A stretch of DNA of 64,000 nucleotides, from contig NW_005201392.1 of assembly GCF_000372725.1 (NCBI RefSeq), positions 133,843 to 197,842 on the forward strand. The letters run 5' to 3'. Shown one piece after another: positions 53,701 through 64,000 of this stretch. Within the stretch, counting starts at the first letter, position 1; each line of letters begins with the position of its first letter. This DNA is from Emiliania huxleyi CCMP1516. Lineage: Eukaryota > Haptophyta > Isochrysidales > Noelaerhabdaceae. The notes below the pieces were generated by a model that worked only from the letters and a program-made list of their open reading frames with translations, did not search any database and had not been told where the DNA came from. The position numbers and the translations under genes are program-made.

Positions 53701-54560
53701 GCCCGGACGGAAGCTCTGGCCTCTGCAGACAGCCAGACCGCTCTGCGCGGTCGGACCGACTTTTTCAGACTTAACTATTCTGGATACTGAGGGTATGTGC
53801 TGCTAGATCTCACTGAGCTGAGCTCGTATCTGCCTTTGGTAAGCAGTTTTGAGTTCGGTAATGTCTGCGGTAAGCTGTTTCCGTGTACAGAGGGCCGCGT
53901 CCGGACGACCATGACGTCGGCCGGGACCCCCCCGGTGGCGGGGCATTCGAGATGACTTGTCAGCGCTCCTCGTCTGGGCTTGGCATCACACCTCTCCCAT
54001 CCACGCACGTGTACGTGTAGCTGAAGCAAGTACTCGTGAAAAAGGCGCGTCAAATGCAGCATCTAAAGAAGACGACATGAATTCACAGAGAATGTTCACT
54101 GTTCAGAAGTCTTTGCGCGGTGTGTGTGTGAGCAGCCATTCCGCGTGGTTGAAGGTTGAAGGGGTCTGTCAACCACTTGGTTGATGGTTGAGACCTCTGT
54201 CAACCCGCTGGTTGACAGTTGAGGCAATCGGCCTCAACCACCGCTCTGAGTAGATTGTAGAGATTTCACGTTGTAGAGCGCCTCTACATCGCTCTACAAC
54301 GCACGCAGTTCGTCACGCGGCGGATGTAGCTCTACAGCTCTACAGCGCTCTACAGCGCTCTCCAGCGCTCTACACCTCTACAGCTCTACAGCGCTCTACA
54401 CTCTACATCCTCTACACCCTCCCTCGAAAGGGCGACGGACGCTTGCGTCCTAGCCTCCAACAACGCCTCCCCGGCGCAGAGGGGCCCCCGGAGGGATGCA
54501 CAACCGACCCACGCCACGCCGCTTGCGGCGGTCCTCTTCCCAGCTCCGCTGGGCCCGTGC
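53701..54560 (-). mobile_element. dispersed two-block element, inverted copy B
   Basis: 53701-54250 is the reverse complement of block Y (24336-24860) and 54426-54560 that of the 5' part of block X. The order is preserved, so this is a single inverted copy. The spacer differs: here 54250-54420 is a ctctacagcg minisatellite. Confidence 0.7.
54255..54420. repeat. ctctacagcg minisatellite
   Basis: About fifteen irregular copies of ctctacag/cgctctacag separate the two blocks of the inverted element. It is absent from copy A at 24.2-24.3 kb, so it arose after the copies diverged. Confidence 0.7.
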
Positions 54561-54680
54561 ACTTGGAGCACTTGGAGTGCAGTCGGTAACCGCACATCCA
54601 GGGCCGGGGAGCTTCCCCCTGCGTTATTTATTTATCAACGAGGCGCGACCCCGGCGAGCGAGCCAGCCTGCTAGTTGAAT

Positions 54681-56193
54681 ATGCTCAGCGCTCCCGTCGC
54701 GCTGCGAGGCGCCGTGCGGCGGGTCACGGTCGACCGCGCGGGCTCTGTACTTGCCTCCGAGTTTGAGGGTGGCTCCGTGGAGCTGCACGCTCTGAACGGT
54801 TCTCACCGCTGGCACCGGCCGGGCGCCGAAGGCGCAGCCTTCTTGCGGACGGCAGAGCTGGAGGTTGACTACTGCGCGCTCCTGCTGTGGCAGAGCGCTG
54901 AACCGGTCGTCGCCTTGTTTGCCACCGGCGCGTGGCTTGAGGGGCCGAGCACTCGGCCGCCGACCGAGGTCGCCCGCCTGCCAGCGCTGAGCGGCGGCGG
55001 CGGTCACTGGACCACCGCGGCGCGCGGCGATCATCTGCTCTGCGCGGCGGCCGGAAGCGTGGCGGTGATGCAGGTCCGACCGGCGGCATGCGAGGGAGGC
55101 GTGTCGCTCTGCCACCTGTACACCGTGAGCGGCGCGCCCGCGCTGCCGTTTGCCCTGCTCGGCGTAGCTGACGCGGCGGGCCGGTTGAGTTCGCTCGTGG
55201 TCGGCGGCGGCTCCGAGCGCGCGGTGGCAGTCGGCAGCCTGGAGGACGGCGCCGATGTCGAGTGGAGCACCCTTCCCCTCCCTGGGCCTGACAGAGCGGC
55301 AGAGAGGGGCGCCGCGGTGGAGGATGCGGAGGGGTCGCCCGGTCCCGCCTCCCGTGCGGCCTCGGGCACCGCCTCGGGCGCCGCCTCCGAGCCGCCTTCG
55401 GGGCCCGCCTCGGGCCGCGCCACTCCCCCCCAGCCGCGGCGCGGGCGGCGCCGAGCCGCCGAGGCTGTGGGGCCGGCCCCGGACGCCATCTCGACCCTCT
55501 TCCAGGTCGGGCCGCCCGCCGAGGGCGGCGGCTCTCTCGTCGGTGCCTTGGACGGCGGTGGCCGGGCGTGGCTCATCGGGCTACGCCGTGGCGGCAGCGG
55601 CGGCGGCGGCGGCGGCCCTGTGCACTTGCTCGCTCGGCTCGATGTTGGGTCGTCCCTGGTCGCGGCAGTGGCGTGGAGCAGCCCGCACTACTACCCGGGC
55701 GGCAAGGGGGAGAGGCGCGGCGGGGCTGCCGACGCGGGGACATGCCGACTACTCCTCGGCCTCGACACCAAGCAGACGTTGCGGCTGCACGACGTGTGCC
55801 CTCCTCCCCTCTCCTCTCTCCCCTCCGCCCGCTCCCCCTCCGCCCCCGTCTCGCCGCCCCCTTGCCTCAACCCAAGCCGTCTCTCACCAACCGGGGACCG
55901 CTGTGTAGGTTGGACCTGCGAGCTTGCAGCTCTTGCGGCAGCTCGGCAAGGCCGGCGACGCCTCGCCGTCGCCAGGCGCAGTCGACGCCGAGGCCGCGGC
56001 CACCGCCTCAGCCACCGCCTTGCCACCCGCCGTTGCCCAGGCGCTGCTGCCATGTGCGCCTCACTCGCTCGCGCTCCTCCCGCCGACTGAGCTCGGCTTC
56101 GGCCCTTGCGTCGCACTCGCCGACGAGGCGGGCGTACGCTTCCTTCAGTTGCCGATGCCGGGAGGCGGAGGCGAGGGCGAGCCGCGCCCGTGA
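54681..56193 (+). CDS. beta-propeller-like protein, unrecognised family
   Basis: ATG 54681 starts MLSAPVALRGAVRRV. Exon 54681-55793 (371 codons) joins exon 55930-56193 across a 136-bp gtgtgc...gcag intron, giving 458 residues. The strand-rich pattern, with repeats such as AGSVLASEFEGGSVELHALNG and DHLLCAAAGSVAVMQV, suggests a seven-bladed WD40-like or quinoprotein-like propeller. A Pro/Ala/Ser-rich loop (55290-55480) interrupts it. No canonical WD pair is visible, so the family is unassigned. No signal peptide. It begins 120 bp after the inverted dispersed element, which may lie in its promoter. Confidence 0.6.
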
Positions 56194-56429
56194 GCAGGCC
56201 GGGCGATGCTCGTGTGAAGCGGCGCGGACCCACACCGTCCCAACCATTGCGACACAGCCAGAGCGATTAACGGTACGCATACAAGATTTTAACGAGAGGA
56301 CCAAAACGACTCAAAGACAAAGTCAAAAACTCCTCGGAAGATAGGGAGAAATCACGCTCGTGAAATCAAGCGAGATTTAGAGCCTGTCTAACGTTGGGAG
56401 CTGAACAAGTGTTGCTAGTTTTGTATGTG

Positions 56430-56600
56430 TTCACAGCTGAGCCCTGGTGTCGAGGACGAGGTGTCGAGGCCCGGTGTCGAGGGTGTCGAGTTGCTGTCGA
56501 GGGATAGAGGTGTCGAGGCCTGTCGAGGCCTGTCGAGGCCTGTCGAGGCTGAGACCATGCTTGCCAGTGTCGCGGGCGGTGTCGAGGGGTGTCGGACTAG
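56430..56600. repeat. tgtcgagg minisatellite with dispersed core
   Basis: About ten copies of tgtcgagg/ggtgtcga. The part 56515-56594, including gctgagaccatgcttgccagt, matches 50933-50994. The rest of 56194-57393 shows no supported gene. Confidence 0.65.
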
Positions 56601-57393
56601 TTGCAAAAGTCTGTGCGGTTCTCACAAAAAACTGCGAAAAATGCCGTCACGGCCAGCTCGGCACGATCAAAGAGATATGAGCTGTGCAGAGATTCGCTGC
56701 CGTCCCTTTTTTGATCGAAGAAACTCGAACGGAGGCGCCTGCCCGCATCTTTGATTTGCTGTGTGAGTGTTGAGGTGATGCGAGCGCGCGTGCGCGCGGC
56801 GCGGGTGCGGTTTTGGTTCTCTTTTATACCAGTGATGAAATGTAAACCGACTTTACCACGCGCGCGCACGCGCACGCCGCGCTCCTCGACTCTCTCGCAC
56901 CCGCCCCGAGCCACGCCCCTCACGAGATAGGCGGCTGCGACCCTGAGAGTGCGCAACGGTGCCGCTGGCGTGCTCACCACACCCATCCATCATGCCTGTA
57001 TCATTCCTGCACGCACTGCCCGGTCTGGTCGGGGCGTGGGGCGAGATCTGGCATGGCGGCGCGCTTGAACTCAGCGCCTTCGATCGTCTCGCGGCAACTG
57101 CTCGCAGGCCGGGCGGCCAGAAACTGTGCCGCTCAGCCATCCGCCGAAGCGAGCGCGCCGGCGTCCGCCGCCGGCGCGCTCGGCTCAGTGTCTTCAAACC
57201 CGCCGGTGGGGAGCTCCGCTTGCGGGCAACGATTGACATGCGGGCAGCCTCGCTGTCCGTGAATCAAGCACTCTTCACGGACGATTTGATTGTGGAAATA
57301 CCCAATCTCTGCACCACTTATATTTGCCACTTTCCGCACAAACATGGCACCCGACCAGCTGAAGCTCTAGACTCGTCGACCGAGCTCTGGACG

Positions 57394-57750
57394 ATGCCGA
57401 CCTCAAACCACCAGCGCCAGCAACGACGTGCCGCGGCTCGCCGCGCCGCTGTTGCGACCGACGACGTGCCCGACGCCGTCCCGCGGCCGAAAGGAAGAGG
57501 CCCGCGCAACCACTTCTGGGACCCGCGGCCGCCGGGCGTGCGGCGGCACAACGAGTCGAACGAACCGAACCAGCGCAGAGCGGCGCGTCTCGCGAGCGCC
57601 CGCGGCCGCCACGCCGACGCCGTCCGCGGCCGACGGTGGTCGCGAATCAACGCGGCGCGGTGCAACGAGGCCAAGTCCTTCCAGGCTCCCGCCAGCAGCG
57701 CCTCGTGGCGTGGGCTGCACGGCCCTTCGAGACGGCCCGGGGGGCGGTGA
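57394..57750 (+). CDS. small basic protein, doubtful
   Basis: ATG 57394 gives 118 residues (MPTSNHQRQQRRAAARRAA, RPKGRGPRNHFWDPR, RHNESNEPNQRRAARLASARG), rich in Arg, Ala and Asn. The frame is open far upstream with a different composition. It could be a DNA- or RNA-binding tail or a chance GC-rich frame; the middle Asn/Phe/Trp residues argue mildly for coding. Confidence 0.25.
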   Translation: MPTSNHQRQQRRAAARRAAVATDDVPDAVPRPKGRGPRNHFWDPRPPGVRRHNESNEPNQRRAARLASARGRHADAVRGRRWSRINAARCNEAKSFQAPASSASWRGLHGPSRRPGGR

Positions 57751-59592
57751 GAGACCTCTCCCGCCGGCATGGCGCACTATATCACCCGTAGAGGCCTCTC
57801 TATAGTCGCCTTTTGGCACCTCCTCTATCCACGCCGCCGATTAGACCTCGCCGCATCGCATCGCCCCCTTCCCTGCCCCGTCGCCCTCCTGAGCTCTCCC
57901 TCCTTCGCTCCAGCCATGCACAGGACGGCTGGACCATTGGCCCGCGTGCCAGGCGTCCGGGACGGCCGGGTATCGGCTCCGTACTTTGAGCCCTCTTGGG
58001 CCACCCTCGCGTCCACCGGCCGGCAGAGCACCGCTTGGGCGACTCAGACGGCCCGCCCGACCAGCGCGTTCGATCGTGCCGCCCCCACAGCGTCAGTGGC
58101 GTGCGTGGGGTGGCAGGCGGCGTCAGCGCAGCCCCTCGTGGGGGTGCCCACCGCTCTCCTCTCACCGCTCCCCCCCGCCCGTGGCACCCCACACACTCGT
58201 CCCTCCTCAGGGGCGCAAGGCGGCACGGCACGTTCAGCGCTTGCCTTGGCCCACCTCGCCTTCACGCCCGCCACCGCGACCAAGGAGGTGGCCTCGGCGG
58301 CCCAGATGAAGCCCGTGCGGCTCGTTTGGGAGCCGCATGCCGTCCCTCTCTCGCCGGCGCTGCTCACCACGCCCAAGCCTACGCCGAGGAACCCGTCGCG
58401 CCCGTCGCTCACGAGCTGGTGGCTCGCATCGACCGAGCCGTCCAGCTTTCTCACGCCCTGCCCACAATCAAATTCGAGACGACCAACATCCGACCACAAA
58501 AAAGGCCCGCGCGTGCTGCGCGGGCCGGCGAGCGACTAGCGAGCCAACCTGCTAGTCTACTCAAAAAAAGTGACGTAGAGCACCCACTTTTTAAGCGTTC
58601 CGCGCACACACAAGGTCCGCCTGCGTGCGCCGCCAGCTTCCCAGGGCCATCGCGCGAAAAACGACGGAGGAGATGCATCCTAGCTGTCGCCACCGAAGGC
58701 GACTCGGCGCCGCTGAGATCGGAGACCAAGCTCTGACAGGTCGCACGTTGCTCCTTTGACGCCGACGTGACTCACCCGTGCAGAGCGCATCAGGACACGG
58801 TCTCGACGCGCTTCTTACGACGCCTGCGACCCGTCTCCGGTCAGGTGGCACGACGCTCATCGCGCCTGCCAGCGCTGCCGTGCAGGCTGCCACGACGAGG
58901 TCGAGCACGCTTCTATATGCTCGCCCAGCCTTCCTTTCCATCCCACTAGGCAGCCTGGGAACGGTGGCGGTCAGAGGCAAAGCCTGCGAGGGGTGGTGGA
59001 ACCACATGTCACGGCCACCGCCGGCTCGACGCGACGATAGCCTCCGAAGGCTGACTTTGAGGCACCATCATCGGACGATGTCGACGAGTTGGGTCGCTCT
59101 CGCGGTAGCCAGGTAGCCCCCCGTACTAGTATCACCAGCCATGGCCTCAGGGAGCGCGGGCGAGGGCGCTGGGAGCAACACGGACAAAAAAACATCAAAA
59201 TTCATCAAGTGCTCATCATGTTCACACCACCCGTATTTGCAACTAGTCGTCGAGGGGTGTCGTCATGTGCCACAGGGAGAATCGGCATCTCTTTCTTTCG
59301 TCGGAGCTCGAGGCTCGGCTCCTCGCCCAGAGCCTGCCTCGGCACGCTCTCCATAGTCTCGCTCGACAGTTCACAATCATAAAGCCGTACGAGCCGGCTC
59401 TTCGTGTGCAGTGGAAAAAGATAAAAGTAGTAAAGACGGAGCACGTACAGTCCCGGAGAGAGACGAGGAGAGAGAGGTCTGTCCACACACACACGGTGTC
59501 GCACGCCGTCGCTCAACACTGTGCACCGTGTTGCTACCTTCAAAGCCCTGCTAAGCTTGAGCTTGAGCACAACTTGTCACGGTTCACGCGTT
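57751..59592. other. gap; possible short exons only
   Basis: A frame from ATG 57916 (MHRTAGPLARVPGVRDGRV) and a segment near 58390 (EEPVAPVAHELVARIDRAV) look weakly protein-like but are not connected by clear splice sites. A GC hairpin with an adjacent A run lies at 58498-58526. Nothing further is supported. Confidence 0.35.
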
Positions 59593-61256
59593 TCAAAGCC
59601 GCAACTGCTGGTTGAGCTGCCCGAGCAGCTCCAGCGTATCGGTGTGGTCGGGGAAGGCATCCCGCGCCTTTTGAGCAAGCTCGAAGGCCTCCTGGAACTC
59701 GCCGAGGTTGTAGGCAAGAAGCGCGCCGTTGTAAAAGGGCTCGTACATCTGCGGCGCGTGCGTCTGCGCGGTCCGAAAGTTTGCCCTGGCCGCCTCGACG
59801 TTGCCCTTTCGCAGCTCGAGCACCCCGAGATTCGTGTAGGCCTCGGCGTGGTTCGAGTCGGCCTGCGGTTCACAGCGGCAGCTCGACGCGACTGCCCTCT
59901 AGTGGGGTGGGTGGGTGGGGGAGGGGGTAGCAGGCCCCTGGCAGGCGAGGCCGATCGGGCGGGGCGGGCAGGGCGGACCGAGATCGCAACCTTGAGCGCT
60001 TGGTACGCGAGGCCGAGGTCGCCGATCCCGATCGCCACCTGACCAATGTTGTACCACACGTCGGCCATGGCGTCGTCCGATGCGAGGAAGAGCGCGCGCT
60101 CGAGGCACGAGAGTGCCATGTCGTACTGCGACGAGTGGAAGCAGCACAGGCCGAGGTTGCACCACAGCTCAGTGTTGCGGATCCCCATCTGCAATAGCCG
60201 GCGGTAGAAACGCAGCGCCAGCTCGGGCTGGCCAGAGTAGAAGTGATTAGCCGCAATGCACGCAATGGCCTCGACGTTGGACGGATCCATGCCTGCCACC
60301 CGCTTGTAGCTCTCCACCGCGAGCGGCAGCTCACCCAGCGCCTCGTGCACGCGCGCCACGCCGAGCAGCAGTGCCGTGTCGTGCGGGTACCTCTCGGCGC
60401 CCTGCTTGTAGATGAGAAGCGCGGCCTTTGGCTGGTCAAGGCGCAGGCTCACGTTTGCCAGCTGCAGGTACGACGCCACCATTGGCTGCGTCTTGACGGA
60501 CGCCGCGTACTGCCGCTCTGCCTCCCGGTAGAGGCCGAGCTGGTAGTAGCACTTGCCGAGCCGCTCCTTCCACCACCAGTCCTCGTATCCCGCGGCGGCG
60601 GTGCAATGCGCCGCGAGCTCGAGCGCCTTCTTGGGGCTGTGTTCGAAATACAGCAGGTACTCGAACAGCGCGCGCGACAGTGCCGGTCGCTGCGCGTACT
60701 TTCTCAGGTCAAGCCGGTCCACGTTGATGAACGGCCCACCCGCTGCCGCCACCAGTGAGGCCGTCCCGAGACGCACCAAGCGACCGAGCGCAGTCATCGG
60801 TCGCGACGTGCCGGGGCGGATCCCAGCCGGCGCGCCTGACAACCCCACTCGCGAGTCTGGACGAGCCGACCCCGTCCCCGGCCTCGCGAACCCAGACAGC
60901 GGCCGTCCGCTCGCCGAGACGGGCCGCATGCCGAGGCCTGGCTGGCCAGGCGCATTGGACTGGGTCATGGGACGCGTCAGAGAAGTGCCCGGCCGCGGTA
61001 GTGCGGCTGTGGCGTTCTCGTCGAGCAGGGCGTCCGCCGTCGCCTCCTCCTCAAAGTCGAGGTCGTCGATGAACGCCTGCATGGTCATTGCGCGGCACTT
61101 GAGGCACCACACGGCCTGATCGTACGGATTCTCGCCCAGCAGCGCAGTGCAGAGGGAGATGCACGCGTCGTACTGTCCCCGGTTGAAGCGGTGCAGCGCC
61201 GCGAACACGGGGTCGACTCCGGCAGGGATCGCGGCGCTCGAGGCCGCCGTTTCCAT
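59593..61256 (-). CDS. BBS8: BBS8/TTC8, BBSome subunit
   Basis: Exons 61256-59979 and 59862-59593 give 515 residues, the usual BBS8 length. The N-terminus (FNRGQYDACISLCT, NPYDQAVWCLKCRAMT), the DEN/PRPGTSL motif, repeated RP-S-GRP elements and GRLVRLGTASL are all BBS8 hallmarks. About eight TPR units follow (YEDWWWKERLGKCYYQLG, VEAIACIAANHFYSGQPELA, LRFYRRLLQMGI, NLGLCCFHSSQYDMAL, ADVWYNIGQVAIGIGD). Exon 2 restores HAEAYTNLGVLELRKGNVE and ends FPDHTDTLELLGQL. BBS8 is part of the eight-protein BBSome coat that moves membrane proteins in and out of flagella with IFT, so the organism must build flagella in some stage. The start MET-AASS fits; no odd residues seen. Confidence 0.93.
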
Positions 61257-61715
61257 CTTGCGTTGGACCCTCGTCTAAGATTTTGGGACGCGTCCCACGT
61301 CAACCGCGCGTATCCGAGCCACAGAGCATGGGCGCGTGAGAGACGACTTGCCCCCGGCCGCGCCGGGAGCGGGCCACCCGACGGGGTGCGGAGGTCCTCG
61401 CGGAGGGCGGCCGCGCTCGCTCTCCGGCTCTGCTCTATTTTTCGGGCGTGGACCACACCAGGAGGTCCAGGACGTACGCACGCCCCGCGGTCTCTTCTGA
61501 GATCTGACTTCTCTTGTGACTCTGTCGTTACACAAGAGGCGATTGCTTACACGTACACGTGGCTCTCTCTAAAGGCTCAGTACAGTCTACAGACGTAAAG
61601 GGGAGAGTGCTCGAGGGAGAGTGAGATATCTGCCGGGACGCACACAAATGCGATGTGGCCATCCATACGTACGTCAAGTGAGAGCGCGCCGTGACGCCGT
61701 CAGAGGGTGGGTCAG
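61257..61715. other. intergenic gap
   Basis: Lies upstream of BBS8 and downstream of the VEFS/PHD gene, both on the minus strand. No gene, repeat or RNA seen. Confidence 0.5.
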
Positions 61716-62762
61716 TCACCCGACCCTCCGCTTCTTGCCTCGCCCGTCGGCCTCGCTGGGCGCAGCCGCCGCGGCGGGGGGCGAGCAGGCTGCGCAATAC
61801 CAATCGCTCTCCGGGATGGCGGCGAGCGGCGGCGAGAGGCAGCCGAGGTGGAAGCCCTTGTTGCAGCCGTCGCAGAGAAGCATCCTCTCGGCGTCGCGCG
61901 GACTGCCGCACACCTCACACTCCTTGCCCACGATGGTGAGCACGTCCGCAGCGCTCACCGTCGACGTCCCGCCGGCCCCGTTTGCCGTCGGCCAGCAAGC
62001 AGCCCCGCGCCGGACTCCGTGGAGGGGGCAGTGCCGCTCGTGCCGCGGGCGCGAGCAGCGGGCGCACGGAGAGGCGGCGGCGGCGTCGGGCGAGGAGAGC
62101 ACGAGGCAGTCACGCACATCCTCCGGGTGCAGCAGGTTGTGCTGCCTGAGGACCTCGAGGTGGGAGCGAAAGGGGGCGGCGAGGCCGCGGAGCTCGGCGG
62201 CGTGCTGGACCGCGAAGGCGCGGCAGAGGGCGGGCAGGCACCGGTCGCTCACCAGCCGGCTGCGCTCCGACCGCTGCACCGCCCCGTTCCACAGATCCAT
62301 AAAGGCAGCCTCCGCCTCGCCGACGCCGCGGCGGCTGCGGATGCGGTCAGCCGCCTGCTCGAGCTGCCACGCGTCCGCCTCGTGCCGCCACGACGGCGGC
62401 ACGGGGTCCGCCTCCACCGGCCCCTCGCGCAGCGGCACGCCCCACTCGAGCGGGTGGTAGAAGCGTGCGAGGCCGCTCGGCAAGCGCTGCTGCGGCGGCG
62501 GCGGCGAGACTGGCCGCTCAGCGGCGACGGGCCGCTGCTGCTTCTTGCGCTCGCGTTGCTCCCGCTTCGATGCCTTGATGGCCGCCGCCTCGCCCCGCAG
62601 CAGCTGCTGCGCCGCCTTTTCATTGTACGGCAGCTTGATGTTGTGCTCGCGGCGGCGTCCGAGCGAGGCCGCGTTGGAGCAGGGCCCGGCGTGAAAGTCG
62701 GCCAGCGTGCAGCCCGGAGTGCCGCACAGCCGGACGCCGTCGCCGCTCCAGCGCGTCGCCAT
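61716..62762 (-). CDS. VEFS-box and PHD-finger protein, Su(z)12-like
   Basis: 348 residues from ATG 62762, no intron. The N-terminus has a small Cys/His motif (LCGTPGCTLADFHAGPC), then a basic coil (SKREQRERKKQQR). The centre, about residues 125-220, fits the VEFS box of Su(z)12/EMF2/VEL proteins: WRHEADAWQLEQAADRI, AAFMDLWNGAVQRSERSR, LPALCRAFAVQHAAELRG, HLEVLRQHNLLHPEDVRDC. The VEFS box binds E(z) and activates Polycomb repressive complex 2. A PHD finger follows near the end (CEVCGSPRDAERMLLCDGC, GFHLGCL, DWYCAAC), a reader of histone H3 tails. The zinc finger and upstream half of canonical Su(z)12 are absent, so the protein is much shorter than usual. It could be a PRC2 core subunit or a plant VIN3/VEL-like accessory. 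The basic tail GKKRRVG may be nuclear targeting. Confidence 0.7.
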   Translation of the reverse strand: MATRWSGDGVRLCGTPGCTLADFHAGPCSNAASLGRRREHNIKLPYNEKAAQQLLRGEAAAIKASKREQRERKKQQRPVAAERPVSPPPPQQRLPSGLARFYHPLEWGVPLREGPVEADPVPPSWRHEADAWQLEQAADRIRSRRGVGEAEAAFMDLWNGAVQRSERSRLVSDRCLPALCRAFAVQHAAELRGLAAPFRSHLEVLRQHNLLHPEDVRDCLVLSSPDAAAASPCARCSRPRHERHCPLHGVRRGAACWPTANGAGGTSTVSAADVLTIVGKECEVCGSPRDAERMLLCDGCNKGFHLGCLSPPLAAIPESDWYCAACSPPAAAAAPSEADGRGKKRRVG

Positions 62763-64000
62763 GAACGACTTTTGGCTTCCGCTGTTTGTTTTGGGGGGGG
62801 GGGGGGGGGGCAGGGGGCGCGGCCTGGGTTGTACGTGTTCGCCCCGCTCCGCGGATTTGGTAAAGTGGGAGGCCGGCGGCTCTGCCGCCGCAGGGGTAGG
62901 GGGGTAGGGGGTGGCCCCCCCACGCCCCAGATTGCGTAGGGCTCTGGGCTGGTTCTCGGCCCGAACGAATCCACAACGACCGACGGCGGACCTGTCTGTG
63001 TCCGCTGCATGAGACGGGGGCGGCGCGCGCGCGGAGGGGCAGCGTGAGGTGACGTGTTACGGCTTCTGGAGGCACCTGGGGGTAGGGGGTGCGCGGGCGC
63101 GCGGAGGGGCGGCGGGGCGTGAGGTGACGGCTGACGCTGTCCGACAAACGCTACCGTTACAGCAATCTGGAGACCTGTGAGTAGTTGTCGTGCCGTGCCT
63201 TTAGTCCTTGTGCATCATCCTCTTTAGTTCAGTTGAAGTTATAAAATTCAATTCGGGGGCCTCCCTCATACCCGCCCCACCCCAGTGAGGGTGGGAGTGT
63301 CGAGTGACAGTTAAGACCTCGTCAGAACGTACCGCGGTCGTCATTCACTTGTAGCCGTGCCAAATCCCGATACGTCGTCGTGCAGTGCCTTAAATTCAGC
63401 TCGTAATGTCCCTGTTTCGATTTTCGTACTCTTTGCGCAGCTCCTCGCGGCACATGGCCAGGCATATTTTTGCGTCGGCGCGACTCAGCTTCTTTTGTCA
63501 GAGTAGCATTGAATGTAGCAATCCTCACTCTTCTCATCCGGAAGGCCGACCTACAATTAGAGTGGTGAAGTCAAAAAGGAGATGAGCTGAGGTGTGTGTA
63601 ATGAGCAGTCGAGCAGTGAGTGAGATTCGCGCCACCACTGCAATGGGCGGGTCGATGGGGTGTGCGAGTGCGAGAGATGGGAGTGGCGAGAGGGGGGCAC
63701 CACGCCGCACTCTCTGGAGGAGGGGAGGGGGGGAGGGGGGAGCGTGTCTGATTGGTGACAAGGCTCGCGTACGCCGATCATGCGCACGCAGGATGGCCAG
63801 CTTCTGAGGCGGGCTGCTCTCGGGGTTCGAACGCCAGAGCCGGGATCCAGGCAGGGCCCTTGTGTGGCGGAGCGGGGGGGGGGGCACCGACGAGGTCAGC
63901 GCGTCTGCCTTGAGGACACGGAATCCAATGTCCGTCGGCGAGAGAGAGGGAGTCGGCGACGTACTTTTGCACTCCCCCAGTAGTGTACTTTTAGCTTACT
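62763..64000. other. 3' end of window, no supported gene
   Basis: A G18 run at 62793-62810 and GC-rich duplicated segments (cgcgcggaggggc...gcgtgaggtgacg at 63022-63054 and 63092-63130) lie upstream of the VEFS/PHD gene. Frames in 63200-64000 are short. A ggttcgaacg string at 63824 is not part of a foldable tRNA. Confidence 0.45.

Noticed and set aside
58498-58526. GC hairpin with an adjacent A run, resembling a rho-independent terminator on the minus strand
   Set aside because: The window is eukaryotic, no gene ends there, and such hairpins arise easily at this GC content.
63780-63930. Possible tRNA around ggttcgaacg
   Set aside because: The bases flanking the T-loop-like string do not pair into a stem on either strand and no acceptor or anticodon arm could be drawn.

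Overview
The window reads as nuclear DNA of a GC-rich unicellular alga, most likely a haptophyte of the Emiliania/Gephyrocapsa type. This is inferred from very high GC, many short phase-0 introns of about 60-150 bp, giant modular proteins, abundant minisatellites, NTVWAYATAG-type repeat proteins with a RAP domain, TIR-like receptors with GCC2/GCC3 repeats, and a BBSome gene, which implies a flagellated stage. There are no bacterial-style operons. Many introns appear to start with GC instead of GT, always after an exon ending in AG; this was essential for joining the genes below.

Layout. 0.7-3.9 kb: low-complexity Ala/Glu/Lys-rich exons followed by a single-pass membrane segment. 3.9-11.9 kb: a roughly 2,280-residue receptor-like protein (CUB, beta-helix, Cys-rich repeats, 7-8 transmembrane helices, tandem TIR-like domains). 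12.2-12.9 kb (-): a SUMO-like protein. 13.3-14.6 kb: a short element with inverted repeats and a 4-bp target duplication. 15.6-16.6 kb: an unrecognised helical protein. 16.9-23.6 kb (-): a Rad5-like HIRAN/SNF2/RING helicase-ubiquitin ligase. 23.7-24.9 kb: MITE-like and dispersed elements. 26.0-28.1 kb: a chimera of a RAP-family N-terminus and the 3' end of a membrane protein. 28.9-30.2 kb (-): an AID/APOBEC-like deaminase. 31.3-31.8 kb: an RGG-tail exon. 34.1-36.7 kb: the full-length RAP-domain protein with eleven 37-residue repeats. 37.2-37.5 kb: a JmjC-like remnant. 37.7-39.5 kb: a second inverted-repeat element. 39.9-41.2 kb (-): a protein joining an SHSW/TIR-like segment to a bestrophin-like channel. 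44.0-49.3 kb (-): a 1,739-residue enzyme (FSH1 hydrolase, ATP-grasp, armadillo, zinc ribbon, SDR). 51.1-52.0 kb (-): thioredoxin with two SH3-like repeats. 52.5-53.3 kb: acidic overlapping ORFs of possible element origin. 54.7-56.2 kb: a beta-propeller-like protein. 59.6-61.3 kb (-): BBS8/TTC8. 61.7-62.8 kb (-): a VEFS-box/PHD-finger protein.

The genes do not form one pathway. Three could belong to innate sensing or defence (TIR receptor, SHSW-bestrophin protein, AID/APOBEC-like deaminase), but a functional link is only a hypothesis. At least two tracts (9.34-9.48 and 18.70-18.84 kb) look like poor-quality base calls that interrupt real coding sequence. Exon limits come from reading frames, splice motifs and family conservation seen by eye; no alignment or transcript was available.
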